Positions 7,984 through 15,250 of a DNA stretch of 16,895 nt are shown piece after piece. Below the pieces are notes generated by a model. The model made no database searches and was not told the DNA's origin. It was given only the letters and a program-made list of their open reading frames with translations. A program made the position numbers and the translations under genes. The DNA is from UBA1858 sp045105615. GTDB lineage: Bacteria > Pseudomonadota > Gammaproteobacteria > UBA4575. Positions within the stretch are counted from its first letter, which is position 1, and the number at the start of each line of letters is the position of its first letter. Location: contig JBGCDS010000031.1 in NCBI GenBank assembly GCA_045105615.1, forward strand, positions 1 through 16,895, given 5' to 3'.

Positions 7984-8009
7984 TTTTCTAGTACGATTTT
8001 CTAGCACGA
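7984..8009 (+). repeat. 13-bp tandem duplication between mlaA and the next gene
   Basis: TTTTCTAGTACGA is followed directly by TTTTCTAGCACGA, two 13-bp copies differing at one base. It lies in the 47-bp gap between mlaA and the zinc-motif gene. It may be a simple slippage duplication; no function is evident. Confidence 0.6.
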
Positions 8010-8021
8010 TTCTAAATTTAT

Positions 8022-8822
8022 ATGGGGGCCTGCATACTTTGTGGAAAGTCTGCGGGCCTTTTTTATTCTCTGCATAAAAGTTGTTTCGCAAAATATAATG
8101 CTTCTGATCAGGTTATTGCTGATCATTTAATTGATGGGTTAGGTAAAGCTGAACCTGTTCAACTGGCCAATAAGATTATCAGTGAAATAGGCAAGTATGA
8201 ATTTGCTCCTGAAGCACAGCAGAGAACTTTAAATCGATCTCTGGAATATTTTTCTAAACACCATATTGAAAAAAACAACGAAATTGCATTCGATGTGCTC
8301 TCTTGGATAAAACTACTTGATGAGCTTGCGCCAGACGATTCGTTGTTTGTAAATAAGCACTTTATTGCGCAACAGCAGAACTTATCGGCATTGCTTGCGC
8401 TGCAAAATTTACAACTCCCTGAGGGTAACTGTAATCCAGCGAACTTTTCTATTGAGCTAGGAGAGAGTGAACAGTTGTGGTGGTGTTTCAATATAGGCTC
8501 TATGGAGCAGTTGAAGCCGACAAAAAGTAAACGTCAATGGTCGGTAGTGATGCAACTAGCAGAAAGTCTATTGCCGAAAAAGAATAAGCAGTCTCTTGAG
8601 AGAGAAAGTCTTGGTGAAGGTAAACTTCTGATTACCAACCAGCGTGTATGTTTTGAGAAAGATGGAGAGTTTGTATTTACCGAGTATAAAGATATTTATT
8701 CATGCACGCCTGTCGTGAATGGTATTCGTCTACAGCCAAAACAGTTGGATGCTATTTCCCGTAGCTATTTTTGTGAAGATGGCCGGTTGCTGTATGGCTT
8801 TATCAAGTATGCGCAAAAATAA
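8022..8822 (+). CDS. Uncharacterised protein with CxxC...HxxC zinc motif and PH/GRAM-like C-terminal domain
   Basis: I do not recognise this 266-residue protein as a named family. Its N-terminus carries C4-x2-C7 and H18-x2-C21, a plausible single treble-clef or zinc-ribbon site. Residues about 30-130 look mainly helical and polar. From about 141 the pattern changes: FSIELGESEQLWWCF, then GEGKLLITNQRVCFEKDGE (198-216) and KDIYSCTPVVNGIRLQPKQ. The layout 'E-x-L-W ... G-x-L-x-I-T-N-x-R-x-x-F' resembles bacterial PH/GRAM-like domains, which often follow zinc ribbons in proteins of unknown role. There is no signal peptide and no membrane span, so it is probably cytoplasmic. The ATG at 8022 has no Shine-Dalgarno sequence but places the Cys motif at the N-terminus. 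It follows mlaA by 47 bp and has a hairpin terminator behind it. Confidence 0.8.
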   Translation: MGACILCGKSAGLFYSLHKSCFAKYNASDQVIADHLIDGLGKAEPVQLANKIISEIGKYEFAPEAQQRTLNRSLEYFSKHHIEKNNEIAFDVLSWIKLLDELAPDDSLFVNKHFIAQQQNLSALLALQNLQLPEGNCNPANFSIELGESEQLWWCFNIGSMEQLKPTKSKRQWSVVMQLAESLLPKKNKQSLERESLGEGKLLITNQRVCFEKDGEFVFTEYKDIYSCTPVVNGIRLQPKQLDAISRSYFCEDGRLLYGFIKYAQK

Positions 8823-8835
8823 TCTTCGCGCCAGC

Positions 8836-8857
8836 CACACATCCATGTGTGCGTTTT
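8836..8857 (+). terminator. Rho-independent terminator of the zinc-motif gene
   Basis: CACACAT (8836-8842) and ATGTGTG (8845-8851) form a 7-bp perfect inverted repeat with a very short loop, so in RNA probably six pairs or fewer form. CGTTTT follows. It starts 14 bp after the stop codon at 8822, in the direction of that gene. The stem is modest, so moderate efficiency is likely. Confidence 0.5.
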
Positions 8858-8863
8858 AGCGAT

Positions 8864-9025
8864 TTAGCCGAATAAAGATTTTAACCAAGAAAAAAACCCA
8901 CTTGATGATGTGGTGTTACTACTGAGGTTTGATTGTGACTGAGTGTTATTTGCTTGGATTTCCCTTGATGCCTGCCAGTGTCTACGTAGCACAGAGTCTT
9001 GGGGTGCTTCTGTTGTAATGCTCAT
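8864..9025 (-). CDS. 53-aa small protein with C-terminal aromatic amphipathic tail
   Basis: An ATG complementary to 9023-9025 opens a 53-codon ORF ending at 8864. GAGGAG lies 9 bp before the ATG, among the best ribosome binding sites in the window, which argues that it is translated. The protein starts MSITTEAPQDSVLRRHWQAS. A Gln/Asn/Ser/Thr-rich middle follows (about residues 25-42), and it ends in SSSGFFSWLKSLFG. The tail has an amphipathic pattern that could lie on a membrane surface or serve as a docking peptide; the middle looks disordered. I do not recognise a function. Similar short proteins ending in a W-L-K-x-L-F-G tail may exist in other Gammaproteobacteria, but I cannot confirm this. 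It converges with the zinc-motif gene, and its stop lies 41 bp from that gene's stop. Confidence 0.62.
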   Translation of the reverse strand: MSITTEAPQDSVLRRHWQASREIQANNTQSQSNLSSNTTSSSGFFSWLKSLFG

Positions 9026-9062
9026 ATTGTTCTTCTCCTCGATTGGTAGCGAGTGTAATTGT

Positions 9063-9104
9063 TATCCCAGCCCTCATAGGTAGAGAGCTGGGATAGGCAT
9101 TTTT
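9063..9104 (+). terminator. Strong hairpin with T run downstream of the parvulin gene
   Basis: TATCCCAGC (9063-9071) pairs perfectly with GCTGGGATA (9087-9095) around a 15-base loop that may fold further (CTC with GAG). Read on the plus strand it is followed by GGCA and five Ts (9100-9104). Read on the minus strand it lies 49 bp past the parvulin stop and 37 bp before the 53-aa ORF, but lacks a T run there. It may end a plus-strand antisense transcript, act as a minus-strand 3' end stabiliser, or serve as a leader structure of the small ORF. Confidence 0.4.
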
Positions 9105-9144
9105 GAACAATATTTAGCCAAACGCAACTATTTTCGGGTAAAAA

Positions 9145-9957
9145 TTAGCTTTTGTTAATTGTTGCTGCAGATTGGACTTCTTGGATATAGTTATTAATTG
9201 CTTCTCTGATAAGTGACTGCTGAAGTTCGTCACGCTTGGATTCGAACGTTGGCTTCTCAAGATCACGTGTATCGTCTAGCTTAATGACATGAAAACCAAA
9301 ATCAGTTTGCACAGGAGCCACTGAGACATCACCCTTATTCATGAGTTTTACGGCATTAGCAAATGGTGGAACCATGCGTGATGCTTGGAACCAACCTAAG
9401 TCGCCACCATTGGGTCCTGATGGACCCGTTGAACGCTCTTTAGCAAGTGCGACAAAATCTCCACCATTGCGAAGCGCTTCAATCACTGCTTTCGCTTCAT
9501 CTTCTGTTTTCAATAAAATATGACGTGCTTTGAATTCGCGATTTTCACTATCATTCATTTGAGCGTCGTAAGCAGTTTTCAACTCTTCTTCGGAAAAGTT
9601 AATTGATCCAAATTTATCGCGCATAAGTAAACGCGCTAACATTTCTGATTCTTGCAATCTGATCTGGAAGCGAACATCTGTCTTATCGGCAATACCGGCT
9701 TTTATAGCTTCTTCGCGTAGTAATTCTGTCGCAATCATTTCATCTAAGATCTTGTCGTCAGAGACTTGAGGATTCCCTTTAAGTTCTTTGAATTGTTTTA
9801 AATCATCTTTGCTGATAACTGTGCTGTTAACTGTCGCTGCAATTTGGTCAGCAGGAACATTGGCAGTGTTGCTGTTGCTTGTATTCGAAGTGTCTTCGTT
9901 GCAAGCGCTAAGGATAAAAACGCTTAATATAACGGCTAATGCTAATAAACGAGGCAT
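9145..9957 (-). CDS. Parvulin-type peptidyl-prolyl cis-trans isomerase, predicted lipoprotein
   Basis: The 270-residue protein has a lipoprotein signal ending in LSAC (C19, with Asn at +2), so it should be anchored in the envelope facing the periplasm, probably at the outer membrane. A Ser/Thr/Asn-rich linker (20-35) leads into a helical chaperone-like region (about 36-135) resembling the N-terminal part of SurA/PrsA proteins. One PpiC-type rotamase domain follows at about 142-232, with KARHILLKTE, SGPNGGDLGWF, MVPPFANAV and TDFGFHVIKLDD. The protein probably helps fold exported or outer-membrane proteins. SurA has two rotamase domains; this has one and is closer in layout to PrsA-like lipoproteins. 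AGGA lies 7 bp before the ATG. The gene is third in a run yciB-yciI-isomerase, 29 bp after yciI. Confidence 0.92.
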   Translation of the reverse strand: MPRLLALAVILSVFILSACNEDTSNTSNSNTANVPADQIAATVNSTVISKDDLKQFKELKGNPQVSDDKILDEMIATELLREEAIKAGIADKTDVRFQIRLQESEMLARLLMRDKFGSINFSEEELKTAYDAQMNDSENREFKARHILLKTEDEAKAVIEALRNGGDFVALAKERSTGPSGPNGGDLGWFQASRMVPPFANAVKLMNKGDVSVAPVQTDFGFHVIKLDDTRDLEKPTFESKRDELQQSLIREAINNYIQEVQSAATINKS

Positions 9958-9986
9958 AGGATTTTCCTGTGTAGTGTGTGTAGTTA

Positions 9987-10286
9987 CTAGGGTAGTACTT
10001 TCTTAAAGGGTTTGATGGTGACTTGTTTGTAAACGCCAGCGTCAATGTATGGGTCAGCATCGGCCCATGTTTGTGCGTCTTGTAGCGAATCAAACTCGGC
10101 AATGATTAGGCTGCCGGTAAATCCGGCTTCACCCGGATCTTCGCTATCAATGGCAGGGTGAGGCCCTGCGGTTAACAGTTTTCCAGCATTAGCTAAATCT
10201 TGTAAGCGCTTAATGTGCATTGGGCGTGCGCTTTTGCGTTTTTCTAGGCTGTTTTCAACATCTTCACTTATGATTGCATACCACAT
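9987..10286 (-). CDS. yciI: YciI family protein
   Basis: The 99-residue protein matches the YciI family: MWYAIISEDVENS at the start, RPMHIKRL with the conserved histidine (H24), GPHPAIDSEDPGEAGFTGSL in the middle and KPFKK near the end. The fold is a dimeric ferredoxin-like alpha/beta barrel with a His/Asp pair proposed as an active site, but the cellular reaction is not established. I placed the start at the ATG complementary to 10284-10286, where similarity begins. The frame stays open further upstream into yciB, but that part has no family resemblance. The ribosome binding site is weak (AGAG, spaced far). It follows yciB by 20 bp, an often-seen pairing, and precedes the isomerase gene. Confidence 0.93.
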   Translation of the reverse strand: MWYAIISEDVENSLEKRKSARPMHIKRLQDLANAGKLLTAGPHPAIDSEDPGEAGFTGSLIIAEFDSLQDAQTWADADPYIDAGVYKQVTIKPFKKVLP

Positions 10287-10306
10287 GTTTAGTTCACTCT
10301 TATAGT

Positions 10307-10924
10307 TTACTCTTCTGGTTTTACGCTTATATAACGGCTTAATATGATCATTTGGATAATGATGAAGGCAATGGTGAGGCCCATCATTCCAAACAATTTG
10401 AAATTCACCCATATAGCTTCGCTGAAATTGTAGGCGATATAAAGATTAATTGCCGCAACAAATACAAAGAAAATAATCCAGGCTGTATTGAGTTTATTCC
10501 AAATGCTTCTTGGAGCCTCAATGGCATTCCCTAAAAATCTTTGTGCAAGGGGTTTGTCGCCAACGAATGTGCTGCCTAAAAAGATTAGTGCAAACACCAA
10601 ATTAATCACAGTTGGTTTCCATTTGATAAATGTAGGGTCGCGTAAAAATAAAGTAGCGCCGCCAAAGATAAGAAATAATACAAAGGTAATGGTTTGATTC
10701 TTGTTGAAGTCGCGATGCCTTATAAAGTGAACTAACACTGTAATTCCTGAGATAATAATGGCTACGAGTGTGGCAAAGTAAATGGAGTCTGATTCATTGC
10801 CCGGCGTGAGAGAGAATGGCATTAAAGCATTGACTGATTCAATGATTGGTGCAGGAATTAGTGAATACAGCTTGTAAGCAGCGAAAAATAGAATTATAGG
10901 TAAAAATTCAGTTATAAATTTCAT
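10307..10924 (-). CDS. yciB: Inner-membrane protein YciB (septation protein A family)
   Basis: YciB is a multi-span inner-membrane protein linked to envelope integrity and cell division. The 205-residue product starts MKFITEFLPIILFFAAYKLY, in line with MKQFLDFLP of the E. coli protein. It keeps FGGATLFLRDPTFIKWKPTVI, NKLNTAWIIFFVF and EAIWVNFKLFGMMGLT. About five hydrophobic spans are visible. It is about 25 residues longer than the E. coli form; the extra residues lie after the first span (about 24-46, containing PGNES). The ATG complementary to 10922-10924 is preferred; the upstream open frame adds 35 residues with no family match. AGG lies 8 bp before it. It heads the yciB-yciI-isomerase run and is divergent from yciO. 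Confidence 0.94.
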   Translation of the reverse strand: MKFITEFLPIILFFAAYKLYSLIPAPIIESVNALMPFSLTPGNESDSIYFATLVAIIISGITVLVHFIRHRDFNKNQTITFVLFLIFGGATLFLRDPTFIKWKPTVINLVFALIFLGSTFVGDKPLAQRFLGNAIEAPRSIWNKLNTAWIIFFVFVAAINLYIAYNFSEAIWVNFKLFGMMGLTIAFIIIQMIILSRYISVKPEE

Positions 10925-11050
10925 GTTGAAGCCTGATAGTGATCGATTGACTGCTTGGTAAATTAAATAGGCATTAAGCCAAGAGCCGCGTATTGTAGCG
11001 GAATAATTAATCTTAAATACATAGAGCAAGCCAAATTAACTTTAAATTCG

Positions 11051-11668
11051 ATGAGTCAGTATTTTTCTATCCACCCAGTCAATCCGCAACTGCGACTAAT
11101 TAAGCGTGCGGTTGAAATGATCAAGCAAGGCGCTTTGATTGTTTACCCTACCGATTCTTGTTATGCATTTGGTTGCCATATTGGGGATAAAGATGCCCTG
11201 GATCGCATTCGGCGCATCCGTGAGGTGGATGATAAGCATAATTTCACACTGGTTTGTCGAGATTTATCTGAGTTAGGTAACTATGCCTTTGTCGATAACG
11301 CGACCTTTAGATTATTGCGCAATTATACACCTGGTCCTTACACCTTCATTTTACGAGCAACGCGTGAAGTACCGCGTCGTATGCAGGTCGCTAAACGCAA
11401 GACTATAGGGCTGCGTATTCCTGATCATCCGGTGGCACTTAGTCTATTAGAGGAATTGGGTGAACCGCTAATGAGTAGTACATTAATATTGCCAGGTGAT
11501 GAAACTCCTATGACTGACCCAGAAGAAATGAGAGATCGGCTTGAGCACAAAGTCGATTTGATTATAGATGGTGGGAATTGTGGTTTTGAGCCGACCACGG
11601 TGGTGGATATGGAAGATTCGAACTACGAAATACTGCGTCAAGGAAAAGGTGAATTTAATCTATCTTGA
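11051..11668 (+). CDS. yciO: YciO, Sua5/YciO/YrdC-family protein
   Basis: The 205-residue protein carries the YrdC-like fold: IVYPTDSCYAFGCHIGDKDAL at about 30-50, KRKTIGLRIPDHP at about 115-127 and LMSSTLILPGDE at 140-151. Relatives TsaC and Sua5 make threonylcarbamoyl-AMP for the t6A tRNA modification. YciO is the paralogous branch, whose contribution to t6A is weaker or uncertain, so its role should not be equated with TsaC. Length suits YciO and excludes the longer Sua5. No Shine-Dalgarno sequence is seen before the ATG. The gene starts the block yciO - site-2 protease - trpS - scpA - scpB - rluB. The PHP-domain gene (rnm/yciV) often placed upstream is absent. Confidence 0.92.
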   Translation: MSQYFSIHPVNPQLRLIKRAVEMIKQGALIVYPTDSCYAFGCHIGDKDALDRIRRIREVDDKHNFTLVCRDLSELGNYAFVDNATFRLLRNYTPGPYTFILRATREVPRRMQVAKRKTIGLRIPDHPVALSLLEELGEPLMSSTLILPGDETPMTDPEEMRDRLEHKVDLIIDGGNCGFEPTTVVDMEDSNYEILRQGKGEFNLS

Positions 11669-11714
11669 TTATTGATAGCGTCGAATTTAGCAAGCCAGTA
11701 TAATCGGCTCACCA

Positions 11715-12353
11715 ATGGAATTGATTATCAAGATTGCGCTTTTTGCGCCACCTATACTATTAGCAATCACTCTGCACGAAGTCGCACATGGATGGGCGGC
11801 GCGTTATTTGGGTGATCCTACAGCGGCCAGTTTAGGACGTCTCTCTCTTAATCCAATTAAGCATATTGATCCGGTAGGCACTGTGTTAGTGCCGGCGATA
11901 TTATTTGTTGCGGGCGGATTTTTATTTGGTTGGGCGAAGCCAGTGCCAGTAAACATGCAAAGGTTGAATGATCCTAAACGAGATATGGCTTTGGTGGCGG
12001 CTGCAGGGCCAGCGTCTAATTTTGTCATGGCCTTTATTTGGGCATTTGCTATCAAACTAGGTTTCATGATGGAGTCTGATTTGATGCGAATGATTCTAGT
12101 TGAAATGGGTAAAGTGGGGCTATTCATAAACTTGATCTTGATGGTATTAAATCTAATTCCTATTCCTCCGCTTGATGGAGGAAGGGTGTTGTCGGGTGTG
12201 TTACCTGATAAATTGAGTATGATGCTTGCGAAGATCGAGCCATTCGGTATGTTTATTATTTTTGGCCTGCTAGCAATAGGCGCATTAAGCCATTTCTTGC
12301 AGGGGCCATTATCCTTTTTTCAAACATTTATAACTAAGACAGTTGGACTTTAA
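11715..12353 (+). CDS. Site-2 protease family membrane metalloprotease (M50)
   Basis: The 212-residue membrane protein has the zinc-binding HEVAH motif at residues 21-25 within its first span. The third metal ligand is expected in NLIPIPPLDGGRV (D154). GWAKPVPVN and the AAAGPASNF segment complete the family pattern. It belongs to the short SpoIVFB-like class without a PDZ domain. These enzymes cut substrates inside the membrane, but the substrate of this widespread gammaproteobacterial member is not known. Around five to six hydrophobic segments are visible. It lies 46 bp after yciO and 9 bp before trpS, so co-transcription with trpS is very likely. No clear ribosome binding site precedes the ATG. 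Confidence 0.93.
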   Translation: MELIIKIALFAPPILLAITLHEVAHGWAARYLGDPTAASLGRLSLNPIKHIDPVGTVLVPAILFVAGGFLFGWAKPVPVNMQRLNDPKRDMALVAAAGPASNFVMAFIWAFAIKLGFMMESDLMRMILVEMGKVGLFINLILMVLNLIPIPPLDGGRVLSGVLPDKLSMMLAKIEPFGMFIIFGLLAIGALSHFLQGPLSFFQTFITKTVGL

Positions 12354-12362
12354 ACTTTTCTA

Positions 12363-13580
12363 ATGCCTACCACTAACACTCAAAATCAACGTGTATTATC
12401 TGGAATGCGGCCCACAGGGCAGTTACATCTTGGTCATTATCACGGTGTATTAAAAAACTGGCTTGAACTTCAACATACCCACGAATGTTATTTCTTTGTC
12501 GCAGACTGGCATGCGCTGACGACAGAATATGATCACAGTGAGAAAATTGCAGCACATGTCACTGATATGGTGATCGATTGGTTAGCCGCGGGAGTTACTC
12601 CCGGTACAGCCACTCTATTTATACAGTCACGAGTACCGGAACATGCGGAATTGCATTTATTGCTTTCGATGATGACGCCGCTCGGTTGGTTGGAGCGTGT
12701 GCCTAGTTATAAAGATCAGCAAGAAAAGCTAAAAGAAAAAGATTTGGCAACCTATGGGTTCTTAGGATATCCCCTGCTTCAATCTGCAGATATTCTGGTT
12801 TATAAAGCGGGCAATGTACCGGTGGGTGAAGATCAAGTCGCACATGTTGAGCTGACACGTGAAGTTGCACGTCGCTTTAATCATATCTATGGCAAGGAAC
12901 CGGGGTTTGAAGAAAAAGCTTCAAAAGCCATTGCTAAAATGGGTAAGAAGAATGGCAAGCTTTACAAAAACTTGCGTAAAGAATATCTAGAAAAAGGTGA
13001 TATGGAATCACTGAGTGTGGCGCAAGCGTTATTAGAGTCGCAGCAAAATATCTCCTTGGGTGATCGTGAACGATTATTTGGGTTCTTAGAAGGAACAGGC
13101 AAAATAATTTTGCCTGAGCCCCAAGCGTTACTCACTCAAGCCTCAAAGATGCCGGGGCTGGATGGGCAAAAAATGTCCAAATCCTATGGCAACACAATTT
13201 CATTGCGTGAAGATCCAAAACAGATAGAAACCAAGCTGCGCACTATGCCAACAGACCCGGCGCGGGTACGACTGACGGATCCGGGCGATCCCGCTAAGTG
13301 TCCAGTGTGGCAATTGCATGAAGTTTATTCAGATTCTGATGTTCAGGATTGGGCTAGAAAGGGCTGCACTACTGCGGGTATTGGCTGTGTGGAATGTAAA
13401 CAGCCAGTGATTGAGGCCGTACAAAAAGAGTTAAAGCCAATTCAAGAACGCGCGCGCGAATATGAGCAGGATTTAAACACAGTTCAGAATATTATTAACG
13501 ATGGCTGTGAGCAGGCAAGAGACATTGCACGTGATACACTAGAGGACGTACGCAAGGCCATGGGATTGATTTACCGATAG
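12363..13580 (+). CDS. trpS: Tryptophanyl-tRNA synthetase
   Basis: This class I synthetase charges tRNA-Trp with tryptophan. The HIGH-like motif is HLGH at residues 22-25, after RPTGQ, and the KMSKS motif is exact at 270-274. The product is 405 residues, longer than the approximately 330-residue E. coli enzyme. The difference is mainly a Lys-rich insert at about 181-262, before KMSKS, which I recall as normal for the longer TrpS version in Pseudomonas-like organisms. The C-terminal part contains CTTAGIGCVECKQPV, with three cysteines typical of this version. The ATG is 9 bp after the protease stop, with no ribosome binding site of note, which suggests translational coupling. Confidence 0.97.
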   Translation: MPTTNTQNQRVLSGMRPTGQLHLGHYHGVLKNWLELQHTHECYFFVADWHALTTEYDHSEKIAAHVTDMVIDWLAAGVTPGTATLFIQSRVPEHAELHLLLSMMTPLGWLERVPSYKDQQEKLKEKDLATYGFLGYPLLQSADILVYKAGNVPVGEDQVAHVELTREVARRFNHIYGKEPGFEEKASKAIAKMGKKNGKLYKNLRKEYLEKGDMESLSVAQALLESQQNISLGDRERLFGFLEGTGKIILPEPQALLTQASKMPGLDGQKMSKSYGNTISLREDPKQIETKLRTMPTDPARVRLTDPGDPAKCPVWQLHEVYSDSDVQDWARKGCTTAGIGCVECKQPVIEAVQKELKPIQERAREYEQDLNTVQNIINDGCEQARDIARDTLEDVRKAMGLIYR

Positions 13581-13617
13581 AAATCCATGTTAGTTGTCCC
13601 CGCAAATAAAGTATTAA

Positions 13618-14490
13618 ATGACAGAAGAGCAGCCAAAACCAGCATCCGAGGATGCCCCGCAAGCCCAGCAAAATGAAATGCCATTTGCGATGGTGCATGG
13701 CGAACCTGTCACGGTTCCCCCACAAGATTTATATATTCCGCCGGATGCGTTAGAAATATTTTTAGATGCATTTGAGGGGCCACTAGATTTGTTGCTATAT
13801 CTTATAAAGCGCCAGAATTTAGATATTTTGACCCTACCTGTAGCTAATATTACACAGCAGTACATGGAATACATTGATCTAATGAAAGACCTACGTCTTG
13901 AGTTGGCGGCTGAGTATTTAGTGATGGCTGCTATGTTGGCAGAAATAAAGTCACGGATGTTGTTGCCACGTCCTGTAGAAGAGGGGGAAGAAGACGATCC
14001 TCGGGCTGAGTTAATTCGACGTTTACAAGAATATGAACGATTTAAGAAAGCGGCTGAAGATATAGAAGAAATTCCACGTGTAGAGCGCGACGTGTTTGAA
14101 GTTAACGTAATTCAGACTGAAGTAGTGGTCGAGGAGAAATTGCCGCAGGTTGAATTAAAAGATTTGATGCATTCACTGCAGCAGGTATTAAGAAGGTCGG
14201 AAATGTATGCTGCACATGAAATCAAGAAAGAAACGCTTTCGTTAAGAGAGCGCATGACACAAGTATTAAGCAGTTTGGCTGTCGATGATTTTGTCGAGTT
14301 TTCTAGTCTGTTTACTATTGAAGAAGGTCGAGATGGTGTGATTGTAACATTCTCTGCGATCTTAGAATTACTTAAAGATAGAATGATTGAAATTGTACAG
14401 TCGGAAATATTTGCACCAATTTATGTAAAGCCTGCTAGTCAAATCGTTGAAGGTGAGACGTTAGAGGGTGGAGGAAATGATGGAGTTTAA
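13618..14490 (+). CDS. scpA: Segregation and condensation protein A
   Basis: ScpA is the kleisin subunit that, with ScpB, bridges SMC (or acts with another SMC-like complex) in chromosome condensation and segregation. The 290-residue protein has a Pro/Gln-rich N-terminal extension (about 1-40), then FEGPLDLLLYLIKRQNLDIL, which is the family signature. The helical segment LAAEYLVMAAMLAEIKSRMLLP follows, then an acidic linker EEGEEDD and a C-terminal winged-helix region (about 215-285). The start codon has no Shine-Dalgarno sequence; an alternative start further in would shorten only the disordered tail. It lies 37 bp after trpS and overlaps the start of scpB. Confidence 0.96.
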   Translation: MTEEQPKPASEDAPQAQQNEMPFAMVHGEPVTVPPQDLYIPPDALEIFLDAFEGPLDLLLYLIKRQNLDILTLPVANITQQYMEYIDLMKDLRLELAAEYLVMAAMLAEIKSRMLLPRPVEEGEEDDPRAELIRRLQEYERFKKAAEDIEEIPRVERDVFEVNVIQTEVVVEEKLPQVELKDLMHSLQQVLRRSEMYAAHEIKKETLSLRERMTQVLSSLAVDDFVEFSSLFTIEEGRDGVIVTFSAILELLKDRMIEIVQSEIFAPIYVKPASQIVEGETLEGGGNDGV

Positions 14491-15139
14491 GCAATTAAAA
14501 AATATAGTCGAAGCAGCGCTGCTTGCTGCTGATCACCCATTAACTGCAGACCAGCTATTGAAGTTGTTTGAGGATGATGAGCAGATTCCATCTAAAGATG
14601 ATGTGAAAAAGGTAATTTCTGAGCTAGAAGAAGATTGTGCAGAACGTGGTTTTGAATTGAAGAAAATTGCTAGCGGTTACCGATATCAAACACGAGTAGA
14701 AATACAGGAGTGGGTATCTAGACTGCGTGTTGAGAGACCACCAAAATACTCTCGAGCATTTATGGAAACTTTATCGCTGGTTGTGTACCGCCAGCCCATT
14801 ACTCGTGCTGAGATAGAAGATGTGCGAGGTGTATCTATCAGTAGTAGCATTTTCAAAGTGCTGTTAGAGCGTGAGTGGATTAAAATTATTGGTCATAAAG
14901 AAGTGCCGGGACGTCCTGCTATGTATGGTACGACTAAAAAATTCTTGGATTACTTTAATCTTAAATCGCTTAATGAGCTTCCTTCTCTTGCTGAGATAAA
15001 AGATCTCGATCAAGCTCATCCAGAATTAGCATTTATGGATGTCGAAGAGCAAAAAGAGCCAGATGCACCTGTACAACTAGAAGTTATTGAAGGTGGTATA
15101 GACGCAACTGAGCCTGCAGAGGCTGAGACACGCCATTAA
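14480..15139 (+). CDS. scpB: Segregation and condensation protein B
   Basis: ScpB forms a dimer of tandem winged-helix domains that binds ScpA in the condensin-like complex. The protein is 219 residues from the chosen start. It shows KNIVEAALLAADHPLT near the start, ERPPKYSRAFMETLSLVVYRQPITRAEIEDVRGV in the middle and GRPAMYGTTKKFLDYFNLKSLNELP near the end, all typical. An acidic tail of about 45 residues follows. GGAGG at 14470-14474 lies 5 bp before the ATG at 14480, which I prefer. An ATG at 14477 and a GTG at 14468 are also in frame. The first 11 bp overlap the end of scpA, so translation is probably coupled. Confidence 0.95.
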   Translation: MEFKQLKNIVEAALLAADHPLTADQLLKLFEDDEQIPSKDDVKKVISELEEDCAERGFELKKIASGYRYQTRVEIQEWVSRLRVERPPKYSRAFMETLSLVVYRQPITRAEIEDVRGVSISSSIFKVLLEREWIKIIGHKEVPGRPAMYGTTKKFLDYFNLKSLNELPSLAEIKDLDQAHPELAFMDVEEQKEPDAPVQLEVIEGGIDATEPAEAETRH

Positions 15140-15250
15140 GATTGGCGCCGAACTATTTTTTCTAGCTCGTCTTATTAATCTTACGTAATCTATATTGCGT
15201 TTTTAAATCTGCGCATAGTAATGCGTACTTAATTATCCTGGTTAACCCAT

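Noticed and set aside
7972..7990. TAGAAAA ... TTTTCTA inverted repeat after mlaA as a terminator
   Set aside because: The stem is A-T rich with only one G-C pair, so it is unlikely to terminate transcription.
10287..10412. Extended N-terminus for YciI reaching into yciB
   Set aside because: YciI proteins start at the MWYAIISEDV equivalent, and the extra residues are out-of-frame yciB sequence.
10925..11029. 35-residue N-terminal extension of YciB
   Set aside because: The family starts at MK-F-x-x-F-L-P; the extension has no matching sequence and no better ribosome binding site.
12587..12605. CGGGAGT / ACTCCCG inverted repeat within trpS
   Set aside because: It lies inside conserved coding sequence and has almost no loop; it is most simply explained by codon choice.
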